A stretch of 64,000 nt of DNA. Origin: Alteromonas portus (GTDB lineage: Bacteria; Pseudomonadota; Gammaproteobacteria; Enterobacterales; Alteromonadaceae). Below the pieces are notes generated by a model. The model searched no databases, was not told where the DNA came from, and worked only from the letters and a program-made list of their open reading frames with translations. A program made the position numbers and the translations under genes. Shown one piece after another: positions 14,470 to 23,722 of the stretch. The DNA is taken from contig NZ_SWCO01000011.1 in NCBI RefSeq assembly GCF_005117025.1, forward strand, positions 1-64,000, written 5' to 3'. The stretch's first letter is position 1, and every line of letters begins with the position of its first letter.

Positions 14470-14937
14470 TTATAAAGAGCGAACTCGTGCGTTGCAGGTA
14501 GCCACCATTACTCGCCACACGAGTTTAGCTCGCTCGTTAAAATTTGTTATTTTAACTCCCCACGCCTCTTCCATGGCGCTTTGCCATACATTACACGTTT
14601 CAATTGAGTTGCCGTAAAGCGGAGCTAAGGACAAGCTTATTCGCAACGACTCCAGCCACTCAATAAATAGCGGGTCGTGTCGCCCTGTTTGGCGAAGTTG
14701 AGATAATTGCAGCGATGCTTGCTGCTTCATACTTTGCAAACGCCTGTAAATCTCTCGCGGATCTTCCTGCTGACCTAAAAGATGAAGTTCCCGTTCAATA
14801 TCGTAAGCATTGTTCCATTGTATAACTCGCGGCGAATCTTTTGCGCACCCCCACATCACTATACACATTGCTACAAGCACTAAATAACGTGTGAATTTAT
14901 AAGAATGTTTTAATGGGAACAGATTTACTTTACGCAC
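14470..14937 (-). CDS. Hypothetical lipoprotein
   Basis: The family is not recognised. The protein has 155 residues. The N-terminus is a signal segment (YLVLVAMCIVMWGC) with a likely lipid-modified Cys at the lipobox-like MWGC. The mature part is helical, with a Gln-rich stretch (MKQQASLQLSQLRQ) and two later Cys. It lies convergent with glyA, 11 bases from its stop, without a visible terminator between them. Confidence 0.7.
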   Translation of the reverse strand: MRKVNLFPLKHSYKFTRYLVLVAMCIVMWGCAKDSPRVIQWNNAYDIERELHLLGQQEDPREIYRRLQSMKQQASLQLSQLRQTGRHDPLFIEWLESLRISLSLAPLYGNSIETCNVWQSAMEEAWGVKITNFNERAKLVWRVMVATCNARVRSL

Positions 14938-15161
14938 TTACCCGCGCACTCCTTAACAGCATCGCGATAAGTATAGATGAGTCTTACCTGATTACATGGT
15001 TAAGTATGCGTAATTCAACTAATTTACTAGTCTAATGGTGCGCTGTATTAGCTAATTCATCTGTACTAGATAACTATTGTGAGCAGGCATTGTTTTTTCG
15101 TAAAAAACTAGCGAACAATCCAATGCCCCTTGCTACTTAAAACTTTTTACAAATGAAGCCG

Positions 15162-16433
15162 TTAGCTAAACCACTTCCACCAAATGAACACTATTAAAAA
15201 GCCAAATAAATAGACTAGCCCTAAATAACTAAGCAGTTTTACCGCCATATTGGGCGCTGCATCTTGATGCAATTCAGTTTGCGCCACCAGCTTATGGTTA
15301 AGCCATGCGAACATTGGGGTGGTTACAAAAGCTAAGGTCATCGCAAAGCCTAGCATGGCTAATAAGGCTGACTTAAAAAAGAGCACGATGGTAAAGCTCA
15401 ATACCGCCATGAGCAGAAGAACCGGCGTAACCAGTGTATTACGAGCATCTTTGTTTTTATTAAACAGTAACGCTATCGCTTCAGCGACTACCCGGGCATA
15501 GCCGTCATATACAGTTAACGCCGAGCCGAATATACATAAAAACGCCACTATCGCGATTAGCAAGTGTGCCCATTGCCCAATGGTTGAGGAGTACATACTG
15601 ATGAGTTGATGTGAAAAGCCTATGCCGCTTGTGCTTAGCTCGGTACCACTACCATACAAGATTAATGCACCTAACCCTAAAAACAATAGCGCAAGGATGA
15701 CAGTAACCGCATAACCAAGATTAAAGTCAAACAGCGCTGATCTTGGCGTAACCGATTGGTCTTTGCACTGACGCTTTAGCCAAAGCGAGGTGATGGAAGA
15801 GATTTCAATGGGTGCCGGCATCCACCCCATTGTTACCACTAAAAAGCCTAATGTGGCCATTGTCCATGGTGACGGCTGAGCCTCAATTGGCACCGCTGGT
15901 GCGGTATATTTACTAAGGGCAACAATAAATACTGCAACTGTTGCTACTACAAGCACACCCATTATACCTTTAGCAATATTGTCTAGCCCTTCAAAATGCC
16001 CAGCCAACAATATAAGTAATATCAGAGCCAACACTACTGACGCAGACAGCGATATGGCAATATCAAAAGGAATAAAGTATGACAATAAGCTTGCCGCAAA
16101 AAGTAGTAGAGCCGCTGCGTTGACTACTGATGCAATGCTATTAAGACCTAACGCAATGGCTAGGTATCGTTTACCCATACCCAAATAGCCTTGCTGCAGC
16201 GTTTGTTTAGTGCTGATAGTGTAGCTAACACCTGCCCTGAAAAACGGATATTTAAGAAGGTTTACCAACAGTATAAGCACCGCTAGTTGCCAGCCAAATT
16301 TTGCTCCTGCTTGGGTAGATGCCACTAAGTGGCTTCCTCCTACTGCTGCCGTTGCCATAAGCACACCCGGGCCAAGCAGTTTTAACAGGGCTATAAAGCG
16401 AGCAAAGAACGATGTTTCAGCTGTGTACAACAA
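15162..16433 (-). CDS. Nramp-related transporter with non-canonical motif
   Basis: The protein has 423 residues and about 11 membrane helices. The Nramp frame is clear (GPGVLMATAAV...QAGAKFGW at the start). But the metal-binding DPGN of helix 1 is replaced by GGSH, and the MPH motif of helix 6 by GWMPAPIE. Classical manganese/iron Nramp transporters need the Asp, Asn and Met, so the substrate here is probably different. It lies 183 bases downstream of the binding-protein and porin genes on the same strand. Confidence 0.8.
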   Translation of the reverse strand: MLYTAETSFFARFIALLKLLGPGVLMATAAVGGSHLVASTQAGAKFGWQLAVLILLVNLLKYPFFRAGVSYTISTKQTLQQGYLGMGKRYLAIALGLNSIASVVNAAALLLFAASLLSYFIPFDIAISLSASVVLALILLILLAGHFEGLDNIAKGIMGVLVVATVAVFIVALSKYTAPAVPIEAQPSPWTMATLGFLVVTMGWMPAPIEISSITSLWLKRQCKDQSVTPRSALFDFNLGYAVTVILALLFLGLGALILYGSGTELSTSGIGFSHQLISMYSSTIGQWAHLLIAIVAFLCIFGSALTVYDGYARVVAEAIALLFNKNKDARNTLVTPVLLLMAVLSFTIVLFFKSALLAMLGFAMTLAFVTTPMFAWLNHKLVAQTELHQDAAPNMAVKLLSYLGLVYLFGFLIVFIWWKWFS

Positions 16434-16615
16434 GGCAACCTCTTAGTAAGCACTTCAAAATAGCCGCTAACCATATCAGGTAAATAAACGGCAGGAAAGG
16501 CACTAAGCGGTAGGAAAATAGAAAGGTGGCTAGGTTGCAAACCGCTGCTGGTTCGCAACCTAGTTTTCGATTTAAAACAACGTGAATTGACTTGCGTTTA
16601 GCGCAAAGCTTTATG

Positions 16616-17413
16616 TTAGCGTCGGTCGTAATTCACTTTTTTCTGTGGATGCTGGTAATAACCTTCTTTCAGCAGACGCTTGAAGCGCGTTAATTTTCCT
16701 TCCAGCGTTAGCTCTTCTAAACCTTTATTGAATAAAGACAAAATAAGCTGACTGTCACCTTGCCCTTTAGGCACCAGTAAGTGTGTGGTGACGGTAGAAA
16801 TAAATGGCTTAATAGGCATTACCTCTCGACGGTCGCCGCTATTGAAATCACGCTGCAGCAAATACCAACCGGTAAGCTCATCAATGGGAAAGATATCAAT
16901 CTTACCGTCTATCAGCGCCTCAAGATTTGCTTTGTCGGTAGCACTTTCCACAACGTTATCGTTGCCCTCAATATACGCAGCAAGCTCATCGTTGTATAAA
17001 TACCCTTCCGTTATACCCATCTTTAAGTCTTTTAAGTCGCTCAATTCAGCCCAAGTATCAGGGCCTTTTTCAGCGTTAACATAAAACACCAAACTTTCTG
17101 CACTAATTGGGTTACTGTGATAGAACTCGCTTTCTCTAGCACGTACAAAATTGCCGTATGAAATAGCGTCGTATTCACCTTTCAGTGTGGCTTCTAACGC
17201 TTCCTCCCAAGGTAAGGACACAAATTCAACCACAACGCCGGTTTCTAAAAACGCATCGGCAATGATGTGATTTATGTAACCGTCATGCTGCATATCAGTA
17301 GACGTAAAAGGGGCATATTCTGTGGTGGCTATGCGTAGTTTCATCCATGAATGGGCAAAACTTTGCATCGGAATTAGCGCTAATAAAAATGTCGCTATAA
17401 GTAATGTTCGCAT
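16616..17413 (-). CDS. Periplasmic solute-binding protein, family 3 type
   Basis: From the chosen ATG the product has 265 residues. It has a signal peptide (MRTLLIATFLLALIPMQSFA) and a two-lobe binding domain (LRIATTEYAPFTS, AFLETGVVVEFV, WEEALEATLKGEYDA). The family binds amino acids or small ions for ABC transporters, but no permease or ATPase is adjacent. A start 36 bases earlier is possible but would bury the signal peptide. It follows the porin gene by 19 bases and is surely co-transcribed. Confidence 0.85.
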   Translation of the reverse strand: MRTLLIATFLLALIPMQSFAHSWMKLRIATTEYAPFTSTDMQHDGYINHIIADAFLETGVVVEFVSLPWEEALEATLKGEYDAISYGNFVRARESEFYHSNPISAESLVFYVNAEKGPDTWAELSDLKDLKMGITEGYLYNDELAAYIEGNDNVVESATDKANLEALIDGKIDIFPIDELTGWYLLQRDFNSGDRREVMPIKPFISTVTTHLLVPKGQGDSQLILSLFNKGLEELTLEGKLTRFKRLLKEGYYQHPQKKVNYDRR

Positions 17414-17432
17414 GTCAAAGTCCTGTGAGTGA

Positions 17433-18551
17433 TTAGAAGTAAATACCAAGGTTGATGTTCAAACGGTGAGTAGTTTCTTGTCTGCCACCTAAATCTAGCC
17501 CAACGCCCGGGCCACCTGAAAACCACATGTTCTTGCCTTGGATACTATCTACATATACAAACAGTTTATCCCAGCCAAAGCTACAGCCGTTTATCCACTG
17601 CGAAGAGTTCTTTCCTTCGCTCCCCTCGCCTTTCGCTACGCTATATTCTGAGTAGCAGGTTAGCGATTCAATGTGCGTGAACTTATAGGGCACTGAATAT
17701 ACAAGGTTCGCTGAATAGGTTTGGCCGTCGGCAGCGGCTAAGAACGGAAAGGTGAAAGAAGATAGCGCTATGCGATCGTCGGCCTGTCCCTCTGGTGCGG
17801 CTAGGTTGTATTCATAGTCGATATACTGCAACTCTACCTTCACGTCGCCCTGAGTATGACGCATATGAACAGCATAGGCGTTCATGTCACCATCATCTAA
17901 GGTATCTAGGTTTAAGATGTTGCCGTATTGATACGACACACCAATATCGGTAGTAGCACCACGAATAAAGTTCGCCGAATAGTTAGCACGCAAATTATAT
18001 TGGCCATCTTCTTTATTTCGATATTCACCGTCGTCTGCTACGTCAAACGAATAACGCCCAAATTCAGCGGCATCATTGTATTCGTCATTCATAAAGTAAG
18101 CGGCTTGAAAATCCCAGTTGCCCCAATTGTGGTTTATTTTTACCCCTGCATCGTAATCATCTTCGAAACCAAGATAATAATTTACCGAAAACCAAAAGTT
18201 GTTACTGGCAAAGGGTTGAAGACCAAATGGGGTTTGGGTGATACCTGCGGTTATCTCGGTTTGATCATTGAAGTGATAGGTCAAATCTGCAAAACGAACG
18301 GTATCGAAATCGGTATTTTCGTACCAACGGTATTCCGCTTTATAGCTAAACTGGTCTGACTCACCCGATACGCCAAGTTTGAATGATTCGAACTCAAAAC
18401 CACCTCTAAACTCAGGAATTTGCCAGTCTTGATGCCCATAGTTCACCCTGACGTGACCGCTTAAATTGAAAGGAAGTTCGTCGGCATTAGCGAAGCCAGA
18501 ATTACACACGGCTATTGAAACTAAAGAAAATGCGGATAGTAGCTTGTTCAT
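17433..18551 (-). CDS. Outer membrane porin
   Basis: The protein has 372 residues. A signal peptide (1-23, ending GFANA) is followed by repeating amphipathic beta strands with aromatic girdles, and the C-terminal LNINLGIYF ends in Phe as barrel assembly requires. The length fits a 16-strand porin, perhaps of the phosphate-selective type. Acidic loops (DDGDMN, NDEYNDAAE) suggest cation preference. It is the first gene of a porin / binding protein pair. Confidence 0.85.
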   Translation of the reverse strand: MNKLLSAFSLVSIAVCNSGFANADELPFNLSGHVRVNYGHQDWQIPEFRGGFEFESFKLGVSGESDQFSYKAEYRWYENTDFDTVRFADLTYHFNDQTEITAGITQTPFGLQPFASNNFWFSVNYYLGFEDDYDAGVKINHNWGNWDFQAAYFMNDEYNDAAEFGRYSFDVADDGEYRNKEDGQYNLRANYSANFIRGATTDIGVSYQYGNILNLDTLDDGDMNAYAVHMRHTQGDVKVELQYIDYEYNLAAPEGQADDRIALSSFTFPFLAAADGQTYSANLVYSVPYKFTHIESLTCYSEYSVAKGEGSEGKNSSQWINGCSFGWDKLFVYVDSIQGKNMWFSGGPGVGLDLGGRQETTHRLNINLGIYF

Positions 18552-18907
18552 TACTGTTCCTGTATTGAATATTTGGCGGGAACCCTTTGCTAAATTTTGC
18601 CTCTAATAAGGTAAAGGGGCGTTTAAACGCTTAGGTGTATCGCGCACCAAAATAAATCCTTCAGTACTAACAATACTGGGCAAACCTTAAAAAAAGATCA
18701 TTTGTTAAGGTCTGACGTCTGTGTTTTTCCTTGCATAAATAGCAGCCCCCCCGGCAGGCGACGGCATTTAAACATCCGCTGTGTTATGTGAAAAGCGAAG
18801 TGTGATGTATGCACGATAGATGCAGAAATTTTTGCTGTGAACTTCGGGTCTTACCTAAAAATTAAGCAGTGTTTTAGTCTCATTACAGTGAAAAATTGGA
18901 GGATTGT
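18552..18907. other. Divergent intergenic region, porin and rof promoters
   Basis: No gene is seen. The left part should hold the porin promoter. A perfect palindrome, GCGTTTAAACGC, lies at 18619-18630, 68 bases before the porin start, and is a candidate operator. The middle has a seven-C run followed by CGGCAGGCGACGGC at about 18748-18768. The right part leads to the rof gene. No riboswitch or terminator is recognised. Confidence 0.5.
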
Positions 18908-19162
18908 ATGAATATTTCGTGTCAGCTTTACGACTACATCGAAATTGCCTGTATGTATAACCTTGAAGTGAGCGCAAAGTTAAAAGATGGCGAAACGAAA
19001 AGCGGCAGAGCATTGACTACAATAATTGATAAACGTAGTAGAACGCCAACAGAGTGTGTTCAGATGCTCATTAACGGTGCTGTTCAAAATATTGCGCTAA
19101 ATGAAATCGCCCAGCTTCACGCAATAACTGACAACCCGCATTTCAGCTCAGTCAGCTTTTAG
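18908..19162 (+). CDS. rof: Rof/YaeO-family Rho-binding antiterminator
   Basis: The protein has 84 residues. It lines up with Escherichia coli Rof (YaeO): ISCQLYDYIEIACMYNLEV matches the acidic N-terminal part, followed by KLKDGE and a small Sm-like beta domain. Rof binds the RNA site of Rho and blocks termination. GGAGGA sits 4 bases before the chosen ATG; a TTG 12 bases upstream overlaps it and is rejected. The rho gene lies 35 kb away in this window. Confidence 0.82.
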   Translation: MNISCQLYDYIEIACMYNLEVSAKLKDGETKSGRALTTIIDKRSRTPTECVQMLINGAVQNIALNEIAQLHAITDNPHFSSVSF

Positions 19163-19211
19163 GTAGTATGCGCAGCTAATTTAGCTTAATTTTTCAAAGT
19201 GATCTTGATTT

Positions 19212-19598
19212 ATGACACAAAATCTCTCGGCCATTACCTTCTTTGTAGATAACTACGATAGCGCAATTGAATACTTCACCACCGTTTTAAAATTCACCTT
19301 AACCGAAGACAAAGTCACTGGCGAAGATTCTCGTTTTGTTTTGGTAACACCACCAAACAGCGCAACAAGCTTGTTGTTAGCACAGGCTAAAAACGAGGTC
19401 GAATCAGCACTGATTGGTAACCAAGCGGCAGACAAAGTCTTCTTAATTCTGAATACTGACGACTTCTGGCGCGACTTCAACGATATGCAAGCCGAGGGCG
19501 TGGTGTTTTTGGAAGCCCCGCGCGAAGAGGTGTATGGTACGGTAGCCATTTTTAAAGACAAGTTTGGCAATAAATGGGATTTGATCCAAACCACTTAA
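19212..19598 (+). CDS. VOC family protein (glyoxalase/dioxygenase fold)
   Basis: The protein has 128 residues. Two beta-alpha-beta-beta-beta modules: ITFFVDNYDSAIEYFTTVL at the start, and a C-terminal VYGTVAIFKDKFGNKWDLIQ with the Glu/Gln metal-site region. VOC proteins bind metal and act as lyases, dioxygenases or resistance proteins. The His normally found in the first strand is not obvious, so activity is uncertain. Confidence 0.88.
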   Translation: MTQNLSAITFFVDNYDSAIEYFTTVLKFTLTEDKVTGEDSRFVLVTPPNSATSLLLAQAKNEVESALIGNQAADKVFLILNTDDFWRDFNDMQAEGVVFLEAPREEVYGTVAIFKDKFGNKWDLIQTT

Positions 19599-19689
19599 TC
19601 ACACTTTATATAAAAGCGCCTAATTGCCGCGACATTTCCTGCTGCAGCAATTAGGCGATAATGATAAAGAAGTAGAGGAGAAGTAACAC

Positions 19690-20001
19690 GTGCAGGCCAT
19701 GAAGCGTTCCATTATTGCTGATGTTGTTGCAATAGCGGCGATAGCACTGTTGATCACTACGACGTTTTATTGGATTGAGGCAAGACGAGAGGTCATTATT
19801 CTTTGTGACAACTTTACGCCTGGAGTCTCGAAGAAAAGTGTTGAACGTCAGCTAGATACTGCCAATTTATTGCTATGGGATACCGAGTTTGTTGCAAATG
19901 GCAGCAAAATCGAAGCATATAGCCCGCTACACCTCGGCATTATGAAATGTAGTGTAGAATTTAATAAACAAGATATTGTGGTGTTTTCCATTGTTGAGTA
20001 A
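19690..20001 (+). CDS. Hypothetical membrane-anchored protein
   Basis: The family is not recognised. The protein has 103 residues: one membrane helix (about 9-28, VVAIAAIALLITTTFYWI) and a small outer domain of about 75 residues with two Cys (ILCDNFTPGVS, GIMKCSVEF) that may pair. The GTG start has AGAGGAG 9 bases upstream; an ATG nine bases later would be too far from it. Confidence 0.6.
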   Translation: MQAMKRSIIADVVAIAAIALLITTTFYWIEARREVIILCDNFTPGVSKKSVERQLDTANLLLWDTEFVANGSKIEAYSPLHLGIMKCSVEFNKQDIVVFSIVE

Positions 20002-20223
20002 TCAAACGCCTTAATTACTTCTTCTACATTTTGCAGTTTCTCTGAACCAGCTTGGTGCAACGTTTACATTGGCGCAACACCCTATTCACCGCTGTGCTAA
20101 AAGTCGTAAAGGCAAACTTACCTTCCGCCATTTATCGCATGGAGTTAACTTCTTATCTCGCTGTAACCTATTGTGCTGTAAACGTATAATTACGCAGTGT
20201 CTTCTTAACGCAAATTTTCTCTT

Positions 20224-20970
20224 ATGCAAAAAACAAAACACAGTTTCATCGAGGATGTTTTCGCCCTGATAAGCGCCGGCTTGTTTGTTGCTTTTGGCGT
20301 CTATTTATTTCAGTCTCAAGATTTAATGGTTGGTGGAGCCGCAGGTTTAGCGCTATTGGGTACCTATGCGTTCGACATGGATTTCGGCTTGTTATTCTTC
20401 TTAATTAACTTACCGTTTTATACGCTAGCATGGACGCAAATTAGCAAACGTTTCACCATTAACACTTTCATATCGGTTACCACGGTTTCTGTGTTAACCG
20501 AGCAAATTCCAGCGTTTGTGGATATTAGCCACGTGAACCCATTTTTCGCTGCGGTATTTGGGGGCATTTTAATTGGTGTAGGTATGCTGATGATGTTTCG
20601 TCATAGCTCAAGTCTTGGCGGCATTGGTATTATGGCGTTTTATTTACAACAGCGTTTCAATATCAGAGCTGGTACATTCCAGCTAACTGTAGATAGCTGT
20701 ATATTGCTTAGCGCGTTGTTTTTCATAGCTTGGCCTTTGGTGCTTATCTCAATTTTAGCGGCATTTTGTTTAAATATGGTTATTTCGCTTAACCATAGAC
20801 CCGAACGTTACTTCCCAGTACAAGGCGAAGCGGGTTCCGATAAAAGTGAAGCAGGCTCAAGTAAAGGCGAACCAGAATCAAAAAAAGCGCAAGCGAAGCG
20901 CGTGAAAGATAATGAAGAAAGCGACTTAAATAGCAGTATGAATAGCGAACTTCGCGCACAAAATGGCTAA
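20224..20970 (+). CDS. YitT family membrane protein
   Basis: The protein has 248 residues. Five to six membrane helices (about 13-190) with GGAAGLALLG and FGGILIGVGMLMMFRHSSSLGG match the YitT family, whose transport role is unproven. The cytoplasmic tail after ~200 is charged and carries three 7-residue units of the type EAGSxKx. No ribosome site is obvious before the ATG. Confidence 0.85.
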   Translation: MQKTKHSFIEDVFALISAGLFVAFGVYLFQSQDLMVGGAAGLALLGTYAFDMDFGLLFFLINLPFYTLAWTQISKRFTINTFISVTTVSVLTEQIPAFVDISHVNPFFAAVFGGILIGVGMLMMFRHSSSLGGIGIMAFYLQQRFNIRAGTFQLTVDSCILLSALFFIAWPLVLISILAAFCLNMVISLNHRPERYFPVQGEAGSDKSEAGSSKGEPESKKAQAKRVKDNEESDLNSSMNSELRAQNG

Positions 20971-21061
20971 GCTAGCCAAGTCTGTATTTGTTGTTCAGTA
21001 ATGAAAGTATAAAGGCTATACCGACCAACAGAAAATAGACTGCTGCTCATATAAGCTATAA

Positions 21062-21102
21062 ATAAAAAGCCCGGTTAGGCACAACCTAACCGGGCTTTCT
21101 TG
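21062..21102. terminator. Intrinsic terminator, bidirectional
   Basis: AGCCCGGTTAGG (21068-21079) pairs perfectly with CCTAACCGGGCT (21085-21096) around a 5-base loop. The U-tract is better on the minus strand (CTTTTTATTT), where it would end the small Arg-rich ORF transcript. On the plus strand it may end the YitT transcript. Confidence 0.85.
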
Positions 21103-21139
21103 TATCTTTTATTTGTATTACTAGACGCCTACTACAAAC

Positions 21140-21220
21140 CTATTGCTTCTTCTGAACAGGTCTTGACGGTCGACTTACTACTCCACGATTCACTCTTGGA
21201 CGAGAAAACGAAGTACGCAT
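21140..21220 (-). CDS. Small Arg-rich ORF, 26 residues
   Basis: On the minus strand an ATG at 21220 opens a 26-codon frame, MRTSFSRPRVNRG followed by VVSRPSRPVQKKQ. It has six Arg, two Lys and no acidic residue. GTGAGG lies 6 bases before the ATG. A strong terminator follows the stop by ~45 bases. It may be on the alr transcript or have its own promoter in 21221-21398. It could be a small RNA-binding protein, a leader peptide or a chance frame. Confidence 0.5.
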   Translation of the reverse strand: MRTSFSRPRVNRGVVSRPSRPVQKKQ

Positions 21221-21398
21221 ACAAACCTCACTTATGAGTTGTTGCTCAGCACAGTTGGAGGCGAAACATTCACCGCAATCCCGAAACCAAGCCTTCACAG
21301 TATAGGCTTAAAATGGGGGTAAAAGTCTCATTCTTTTAATGAATAGTGCTTTATTAAAATTTATATGAAGTCTAGCCAAACTGGCACTGCTTTGAAAG
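21221..21398. other. Leader region between alr and the small ORF
   Basis: No ORF of note. On the minus strand TTGGCT and TAATAA, 17 bases apart (about 21372-21344), could be a promoter for the small ORF, leaving a leader of more than 100 bases. No known riboswitch is recognised. Confidence 0.3.
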
Positions 21399-22475
21399 TT
21401 AAAGGTATTTTACAATGCGCGGTACCCGCTGAGAAACGCGGGTCATTAATTCGTAGTCAATTGTGTCTGCATTAGCCGCAACTTCCTGAATTGGCACATT
21501 CTGTCCCCAAAGCTCAACTTCATCGCCCACCGCGACGTTGTCGATATGGGTTACGTCAATAGTGATCATGTCCATAGACACGCGGCCAGCTAAATAAGCG
21601 CGCTTACCTCGAATCATTACTGGCGTACCATTTTTGCAATGCCTTGGATAGCCATCGGCGTAACCAATGCCTACCGTTGCAATTTTGCTAGGCTTGTCTG
21701 CCACCCAAGTCTGACCGTAGCCAATGCCCTCGCCTGCCGGTATGGTTCGTACTGCGAGTACACTTGAGCGAAGTGTCATGGCAGGGTAGATTTCAACGTC
21801 TATATTTTGCGAAGTAGAGACGGCACCACCGTATACCCCCACACCTAAACGATTCCAAGCATTTCGACTTGCAGGCCAGTTTACCGTAGCAGGGGAATTA
21901 GCCACGCTGGTTGGCAAGCCCAGTTTGTTCGCCGCTTGAGTAAACGCATCGATTTGCGTGGTGGTAAAGTTATTATCTACATCGTCAGCGCACGCAAAGT
22001 GCGTCGCAATTACCGTTTGCTCACTAAGTAAATGATGGTACTTAGCAGCAATATTCTCGATATCGGAAAGGGCAAAACCCAATCGGTGCATGCCGCTATC
22101 CACTTTCAGCCAAATATGCGGGCGCTGCTGTTCGGGGCATCTTTCTAACCAGGCTAGTTGCTCTTCGCAGTGCATAACTAATATACAGTTATGCTGAAAC
22201 GCCATTTGGCACTCTTTCGCCTGATGAGCCCCTTCTAACACCACGATAGGCGCAGTAATTCCCGCGTCGCGAAGCGCAATGGCTTCTTCGATTATTGCAA
22301 CAGCAAAACGCGACGAAACATGCTGAAGAATGCGCGCTACATTTACGGCTCCATGACCATACGCATCGGCTTTTATCACCGCCATAGATTGGCTTGATGG
22401 TGCTAAAGCAGCTAGCGCTTTGAAGTTATGTAAAAGGGCATCAGCATGAATGATAGCTTGCGTTTGTCGGCTCAC
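21399..22475 (-). CDS. alr: Alanine racemase
   Basis: The protein has 358 residues, normal length. It makes D-alanine for peptidoglycan using PLP. Lys35 in MAVIKADAYGHG carries the cofactor. The second catalytic Tyr is in the GIGYADGYPR region, and GRVSMDMITIDVT is the usual C-terminal signature. It is divergent from murQ with 190 bases between, heading the peptidoglycan-related neighbourhood. Confidence 0.96.
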   Translation of the reverse strand: MSRQTQAIIHADALLHNFKALAALAPSSQSMAVIKADAYGHGAVNVARILQHVSSRFAVAIIEEAIALRDAGITAPIVVLEGAHQAKECQMAFQHNCILVMHCEEQLAWLERCPEQQRPHIWLKVDSGMHRLGFALSDIENIAAKYHHLLSEQTVIATHFACADDVDNNFTTTQIDAFTQAANKLGLPTSVANSPATVNWPASRNAWNRLGVGVYGGAVSTSQNIDVEIYPAMTLRSSVLAVRTIPAGEGIGYGQTWVADKPSKIATVGIGYADGYPRHCKNGTPVMIRGKRAYLAGRVSMDMITIDVTHIDNVAVGDEVELWGQNVPIQEVAANADTIDYELMTRVSQRVPRIVKYL

Positions 22476-22665
22476 AGAAAAACACGTTCCTTAAATGTTT
22501 AATGAGAAAGAATATCGAAAGTCAGAGTGTACCACGAGAAGCTTATTAGCAGCGTAGGATTAATAATGAAAAAAGCACCATCTACCGCAAGGTTTCTTAT
22601 GCCTTAAAATACCGTTATGCTTTGCGCTAGCCTATTATCACAAACTCGTTGCCTCAAGGTTTTAA

Positions 22666-23679
22666 ATGTCTTCGCACACTCCCTCTAGTTCAAAATCGTC
22701 CACAAGCGCCAGTATTGAAAATAAAGTTATTTCTGAAAAACAAGCGGCAGGTAATAAACCCACCGTTAACGAATTAGCCCAGTCACTGAATAAAATTGTG
22801 TCAGAGGGCAGAAATCCAGACACCCTCGATATAGACACACTCAGCACGGAAGGCATTCTTACCTGCATTAACAACGAAGACGCGAAAGTGGCCAACGCAG
22901 TAAACTCGGAAATTCCGCAAATAGTTAAAGTGGTGGATGCTGCAACAATAAGCATTAAGAATGGTGGCAGACTAATTTACATAGGCGCGGGAACAAGTGG
23001 CAGATTGGGCATACTCGATGCTGTAGAGTGCAGGCCCACGTTTAGCGTGCCTGATGAACTGGTTGTTGGCGTAATAGCTGGCGGAGAAAAAGCCATTCAG
23101 CACGCCGTTGAAGGTGCTGAAGACAACTTCAGCGCGGGACGTGCTGATCTTGAAGCGCTGTCTTTAAACCAAAACGATACGGTTATTGGTATTTCAGCAA
23201 GCGGGCGCACGCCCTACGTAAGTGGTGCATTGGAATATGCCCGTTCGCTTGGCTGTTTTACCGGCGCTATTGCATGTAGCCCTAACGCCGCTATTTTTAC
23301 TAAAGCTGATGTAGCTATATGCCCCATTGTTGGCCCCGAGGCGCTTACTGGCAGTACCCGCATGAAGTCAGGTACGGCGCAAAAACTCATACTCAATATG
23401 ATAAGTACCAGCACCATGATCAAGCTAGGGAAGACTTATCAAAACTTAATGGTAGATGTGAATGCCACCAACGAAAAACTAAAGGCCCGTGCGCTTCGCA
23501 TTGTTATGCAGGCTACAGACTGCAGTGAGGAAGCCGCTTTAGTAGCGCTTAATGCCTGCAATAACAAAGCTAAGGTCGCCATCTTGATGGTATTAACAGG
23601 GCAAACTGCCGAACAGGCTGCTGCTCAGTTAGATGCTAACGGTGGGTATTTGCGTGCCGCTGCAAATAAAAGCGAATAA
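22666..23679 (+). CDS. murQ: N-acetylmuramic acid 6-phosphate etherase
   Basis: The protein has 337 residues. It splits MurNAc 6-phosphate into GlcNAc 6-phosphate and D-lactate in the cytoplasm. The SIS domain is clear: YIGAGTSGRLGILDAVECRP, then GISASGRTPYV and the GSTRMKSGTAQK signature. The Ser/Lys-rich first ~35 residues extend beyond the usual start and may be disordered. It is followed by namZ at 43 bases. No MurP-type PTS or MurNAc kinase lies in the window. Confidence 0.95.
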   Translation: MSSHTPSSSKSSTSASIENKVISEKQAAGNKPTVNELAQSLNKIVSEGRNPDTLDIDTLSTEGILTCINNEDAKVANAVNSEIPQIVKVVDAATISIKNGGRLIYIGAGTSGRLGILDAVECRPTFSVPDELVVGVIAGGEKAIQHAVEGAEDNFSAGRADLEALSLNQNDTVIGISASGRTPYVSGALEYARSLGCFTGAIACSPNAAIFTKADVAICPIVGPEALTGSTRMKSGTAQKLILNMISTSTMIKLGKTYQNLMVDVNATNEKLKARALRIVMQATDCSEEAALVALNACNNKAKVAILMVLTGQTAEQAAAQLDANGGYLRAAANKSE

Positions 23680-23722
23680 CCTCGGTAAATTAATGCTATG
23701 AAGGGTTTAATTACGGACAAAA

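Noticed and set aside
17928..18359. A 143-codon frame opposite the porin gene
   Set aside because: Shadow of the porin strands; composition is typical of antisense of beta-strand codons.
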